A stretch of DNA of 64,000 bases, taken from the NCBI GenBank assembly GCA_903898675.1, contig CAIUGM010000033.1, positions 62,001-126,000 on the forward strand, in the 5' to 3' direction. The position numbers were made by a program, and so were the translations under genes. Below, piece after piece: positions 61,546 through 64,000 of the stretch (positions within the stretch are counted from its first letter, which is position 1; every line of letters starts with the position of its first letter). The notes beneath the pieces are model-generated. The model was not told the DNA's origin. It saw only the letters and a list, made by a program, of their open reading frames with translations, and ran no database searches. The stretch is from an uncultured Verrucomicrobiota bacterium (lineage in GTDB: Bacteria > Verrucomicrobiota > Verrucomicrobiia > Opitutales > Opitutaceae).

Positions 61546-62625
61546 ATGCCCGCCACGATCCTCATCGTCGACGATACTCCCGCCAATCTCAGCGTGCTGG
61601 TCGACACCCTGTCGGAAGCCGGCTACAAGCTGATGGTCGCCGAGGACGGCGAGGACGCCCTCGCCCAGACCGCGCGCACCCAGCCGGATCTCGTGCTGCT
61701 CGACGTGATGATGCCCGGGCTGGACGGATTTGAAACCTGCCGCCGGTTGAAGGCGCAGGCTGTGACCCGCGATGTGCCCGTGATTTTCATGACGGCCCTG
61801 ACCGACACGACGGAAAAGGTGCGGGCGTTCAACGCCGGCGCGGTCGATTACATCACCAAGCCCATCCAGCATGAGGAGGCGCTCGCGCGCATCGGCACGC
61901 ATCTCACGATCCGCCGGCTGCAACAGGAACTGAAGCAGCAGCTCGCGCTCAAGGAGCGGTTCATGCGGATCGCGGGGCACGACCTGCGGAATCCCCTTTG
62001 CCTGATTCTCATGTCCGGCGAACTCGCCCGCCGGAAGGGCGCCACGCCCGCGGTCGCGGAATACCTGGAGAGCATCCACGGCTCGGCGCAACAGATGCGC
62101 CGGATCATCGACACCTTCCTCAACCTCCGGAAACCGGGCGACGAAGCCCGCAGCCCGATGGACCGGGCCGACCTGAACCTGGTGGCCGCCGCCGTCGTGA
62201 CGCAAAATGAACCGGCCGCCGAGCGGAAGCAGCTGGTCCTGGGCGTGGAACTCGGCGACGACCTCCCGCTGGCGAAGGCCGACGCGGGCAGCACCTACCA
62301 GGCGCTCAGCAACTACCTCAGCAACGCGATCAAGTTTCACGCGCCTGGCGGACGCATCGTCGTCCGGACGCGGCTGGCCGGCGCATTCCTCCGCGCCGAA
62401 GTCCAGGACCAGGGCCCCGGCATCGCGGCGGCGGAGCGCCCCGCGCTGTTCACGGAATATGCCCGGCTCTCCGCCCGCCCCACCGGCGGCGAGGACAGCA
62501 CGGGGCTGGGACTTTCCATCGTGAAGCAACTCGTCGAGGCCGATGGCGGCAAGGTTGGCGCGGATTTCCCCGCGGAAGGCGGGGCGGTTTTCTGGTTCGA
62601 GCTGCCGGTCGCGCCGGGAGCGTAG
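61546..62625 (+). CDS. REC-histidine kinase (orphan-type hybrid)
   Basis: A 359-residue protein with an N-terminal receiver (ILIVDDTPANLSVLVDTL; LVLLDVMMPGLDG; TKPIQHEEALARI) and a C-terminal kinase. The HisKA motif is FMRIAGHDLRNPLCLIL with the His present; the ATPase has LSNYLSNAIKFHAPGG, DQGPGIAAAERPA and STGLGLSIVKQLVEADGG. It has no transmembrane segment. It lies 61 bp downstream of the hybrid kinase that lacks its own His, and could act with it. It is convergent with a DUF5069 gene, 5 bp apart. Confidence 0.92.
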   Translation: MPATILIVDDTPANLSVLVDTLSEAGYKLMVAEDGEDALAQTARTQPDLVLLDVMMPGLDGFETCRRLKAQAVTRDVPVIFMTALTDTTEKVRAFNAGAVDYITKPIQHEEALARIGTHLTIRRLQQELKQQLALKERFMRIAGHDLRNPLCLILMSGELARRKGATPAVAEYLESIHGSAQQMRRIIDTFLNLRKPGDEARSPMDRADLNLVAAAVVTQNEPAAERKQLVLGVELGDDLPLAKADAGSTYQALSNYLSNAIKFHAPGGRIVVRTRLAGAFLRAEVQDQGPGIAAAERPALFTEYARLSARPTGGEDSTGLGLSIVKQLVEADGGKVGADFPAEGGAVFWFELPVAPGA

Positions 62626-62630
62626 GCGCC

Positions 62631-63092
62631 CTACTCGATCCGGCCCTCGTCGAAGTCCATCAGGTCGGTGACGCTGATGATCTGGTCGGTGCGGTCGGCG
62701 CAGCCCATGTTGGTCAGCGCCTCCTTCAGGAATTCCCGCCCGCTCACCGTCATGCCCTTCTGCACGTACTCGCGGTTCCACTTCGCGGCGCGCACGTCGG
62801 CGGGCAGGATCGCGAGCAGCTTGGCGTCGATCTCGGCGTCGGTCGCGGACTCCCGGACGATCTGCTCCACGGCCGCCGGCTCGATCCCGAGGTGCTGGCA
62901 CAGGAAGCGGTCCATGCCGCGCTTGAAATTCTTGGCGTAGCTCGCCGGCAGCGCGCCGTGCGCCTTCACGTATTTGCACTTGGCCAGGAAGCGCGGGAGG
63001 TGCAGCAGGCCGGTGGCCCCATGGGGCTGGTACGCGGACGGCAGCGTGGTGAGGACTTCGCCGGACGAACCGGGAATCGGCTTGGAGGGCAT
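62631..63092 (-). CDS. DUF5069 protein (copy 2)
   Basis: A 153-residue DUF5069 protein from ATG 63092. It shows LPSAYQPHGATGLLHLPRFLAKCKYVK (with GLLHLPR), a central FLCQHLGIEP and the C-terminal TDLMDFDEGRIE, the family end. It is only distantly like the copy at 22585. Function unknown; cytoplasmic. Convergent with the REC-kinase gene and divergent from serA, with 103 bp between the starts. Confidence 0.85.
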   Translation of the reverse strand: MPSKPIPGSSGEVLTTLPSAYQPHGATGLLHLPRFLAKCKYVKAHGALPASYAKNFKRGMDRFLCQHLGIEPAAVEQIVRESATDAEIDAKLLAILPADVRAAKWNREYVQKGMTVSGREFLKEALTNMGCADRTDQIISVTDLMDFDEGRIE

Positions 63093-63195
63093 GGCGGACA
63101 ATAAACCGAACCCATGTTCAACCGGGAGGCAAGCCCGGGGCGCGCACACGGGCCTTGCCCGGGCGGGGTTTTCCGCTGAACCTTGGGCCTCTCCG

Positions 63196-64000
63196 ATGCA
63201 AAAACTCTCCTTCGACAAAAGCCGCATCAAGTTCCTCTTCCTCGAGGGCATTCACGCGAACGCCACCGACGCCCTCGCCGCGGACGGTTACTCCGCCGTC
63301 CGCAGCCTGCCGAAGTCCCTCACGGGCGACGCGCTCAAGGCCGCGCTGAAGGACGTGCATTTCCTCGGCATCCGCTCGCGCACCGAGCTGACCGCGGAAA
63401 TGCTGGAGGCCGCACCCAAGCTCGCCGCCATCGGCTGCTTCTGTATCGGGACCAACCAGGTCGACCTCGCGGTTGCCGCCCAGCGTGGCATTCCCGTTTT
63501 CAACGCACCTTACTCCAACACGCGCAGCGTCGCCGAGCTCGTGCTCGGCCAGGTCATCATGCTCCTGCGCGGCATTCCCGAGAAAAACGCCCTCGTGCAC
63601 CGCGGCGGCTGGACGAAGAGCGCCGAAGGCAGCGTCGAGGTCCGCGGCAAGACGCTCGGCATCGTCGGCTACGGCCACATCGGCACGCAGATCGGCATCC
63701 TCGCCGAGCAGCTCGGCATGCGTGTGCTCTTCCACGACATCGCCGGCAAACTCCCGCTCGGCAACGCCCGCGCCATGCCCAGGCTCGCCGCGCTGCTGGC
63801 CGAGAGCGACGTCGTCACGCTCCACATTCCCGAAACCGCGCAGACGAAAAACCTCATCGGCCGCGCCCAGCTCGCCGCGATGAAGAAGGGCTCGCACCTG
63901 ATCAACGCCGCGCGCGGCACGGTGGTCGACATCGACGCGCTGGCCGACGCCCTGCAGCGCAAGCACCTCGCCGGCGCCGCCATCGACGTGTTCCCGGTGG
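63196..64000 (+). CDS. serA: D-3-phosphoglycerate dehydrogenase SerA, 3' end outside window
   Basis: First enzyme of serine synthesis, oxidising 3-phosphoglycerate with NAD+. Open from ATG 63196 to the window edge (268 codons). It is closely like E. coli SerA: HFLGIRSRTELT, AIGCFCIGTNQVDLAVAAQRG, FNAPYSNTRSVAELV, the NAD motif GIVGYGHIGTQIG, LINAARGTVVDIDALADAL and LAGAAIDVFP. The C-terminal part, including the ACT domain expected in this class, is outside the window. Divergent from the DUF5069 gene. Confidence 0.97.
   Translation, partial: MQKLSFDKSRIKFLFLEGIHANATDALAADGYSAVRSLPKSLTGDALKAALKDVHFLGIRSRTELTAEMLEAAPKLAAIGCFCIGTNQVDLAVAAQRGIPVFNAPYSNTRSVAELVLGQVIMLLRGIPEKNALVHRGGWTKSAEGSVEVRGKTLGIVGYGHIGTQIGILAEQLGMRVLFHDIAGKLPLGNARAMPRLAALLAESDVVTLHIPETAQTKNLIGRAQLAAMKKGSHLINAARGTVVDIDALADALQRKHLAGAAIDVFPV

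Noticed and set aside
57648-61607. 1319-residue open frame antisense to the hybrid kinase
   Set aside because: High-GC antisense shadow; no domains, composition is Arg/Gly/Ala/His rich, and the sense frame has eight clear domains.
1-64000. CRISPR arrays, tRNA or rRNA genes, insertion sequences, prophage
   Set aside because: No regularly spaced repeats, no recognisable tRNA or rRNA sequence and no transposase, integrase or phage structural genes were seen; very short elements could still be missed by eye.

Overview
The window is GC-rich, densely coded DNA that looks like a Verrucomicrobiota chromosome, most likely Opitutaceae. This is inferred from gene content: two DUF5069 proteins, several secreted FG-GAP/ASPIC-UnbV (CRTAC1-like) proteins, Tat-exported Gfo/Idh and NIPSNAP proteins, a DUF6807 protein, and many short dispersed inverted repeats between genes. 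No rRNA, tRNA, CRISPR array, transposase or phage gene was recognised. Both edges cut genes: a polyphosphate kinase 2 (left, 3' end missing) and phosphoglycerate dehydrogenase serA (right, 3' end missing).

Layout. 0-10.5 kb: housekeeping and stress genes (ppk2, DUF1294, trmO, cvfB-like, S4 protein, sulfurtransferase, DEAD-box helicase, VIT1/CCC1-type transporter, phosphatase, NIPSNAP protein, methylglyoxal synthase, two esterases). 10.7-17.5 kb: a 59-residue CPXCG protein, a GAF/HD-GYP phosphodiesterase with a frameshift, a CsgG-like lipid-side protein, a GMC dehydrogenase with its subunit 3, and a glutathione peroxidase. 17.7-30.9 kb: S10 peptidase, a PycTM-like membrane protein, a signal-peptide RidA paired with a Tat-exported amine oxidase, a penicillin acylase, upp, Gfo/Idh plus DUF6807, DUF1223 and an acyltransferase. 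30.9-37.2 kb: a methyltransferase/LpxR-like/SIS run, an amino-sugar kinase framed by repeats, and a 363-residue protein with kinase-like motifs.

37.2-55.1 kb is the most interesting part. A LytS-type sensor kinase and two LytTR response regulators (one frameshifted) sit among three CRTAC1-like secreted proteins, a vanadium-type haloperoxidase, a duplicated DoxX-like membrane protein, an FKBP isomerase, two outer-membrane barrels and a transglutaminase-like protein. I find four pairs of 13-bp direct repeats, all with exactly 21-bp period, all in the same orientation relative to the downstream gene, and all 100-138 bp upstream of a start codon (haloperoxidase operon, LytTR regulator 1, transglutaminase, outer-membrane protein). 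They resemble LytTR/AlgR-type binding sites and suggest a local regulon.

55.2-63.1 kb is a second signalling cluster: a LuxR-type response regulator, an acyltransferase, a single-domain globin, a 1217-residue hybrid kinase whose phospho-accepting His is replaced by Asn, and a REC-histidine kinase that keeps its His.
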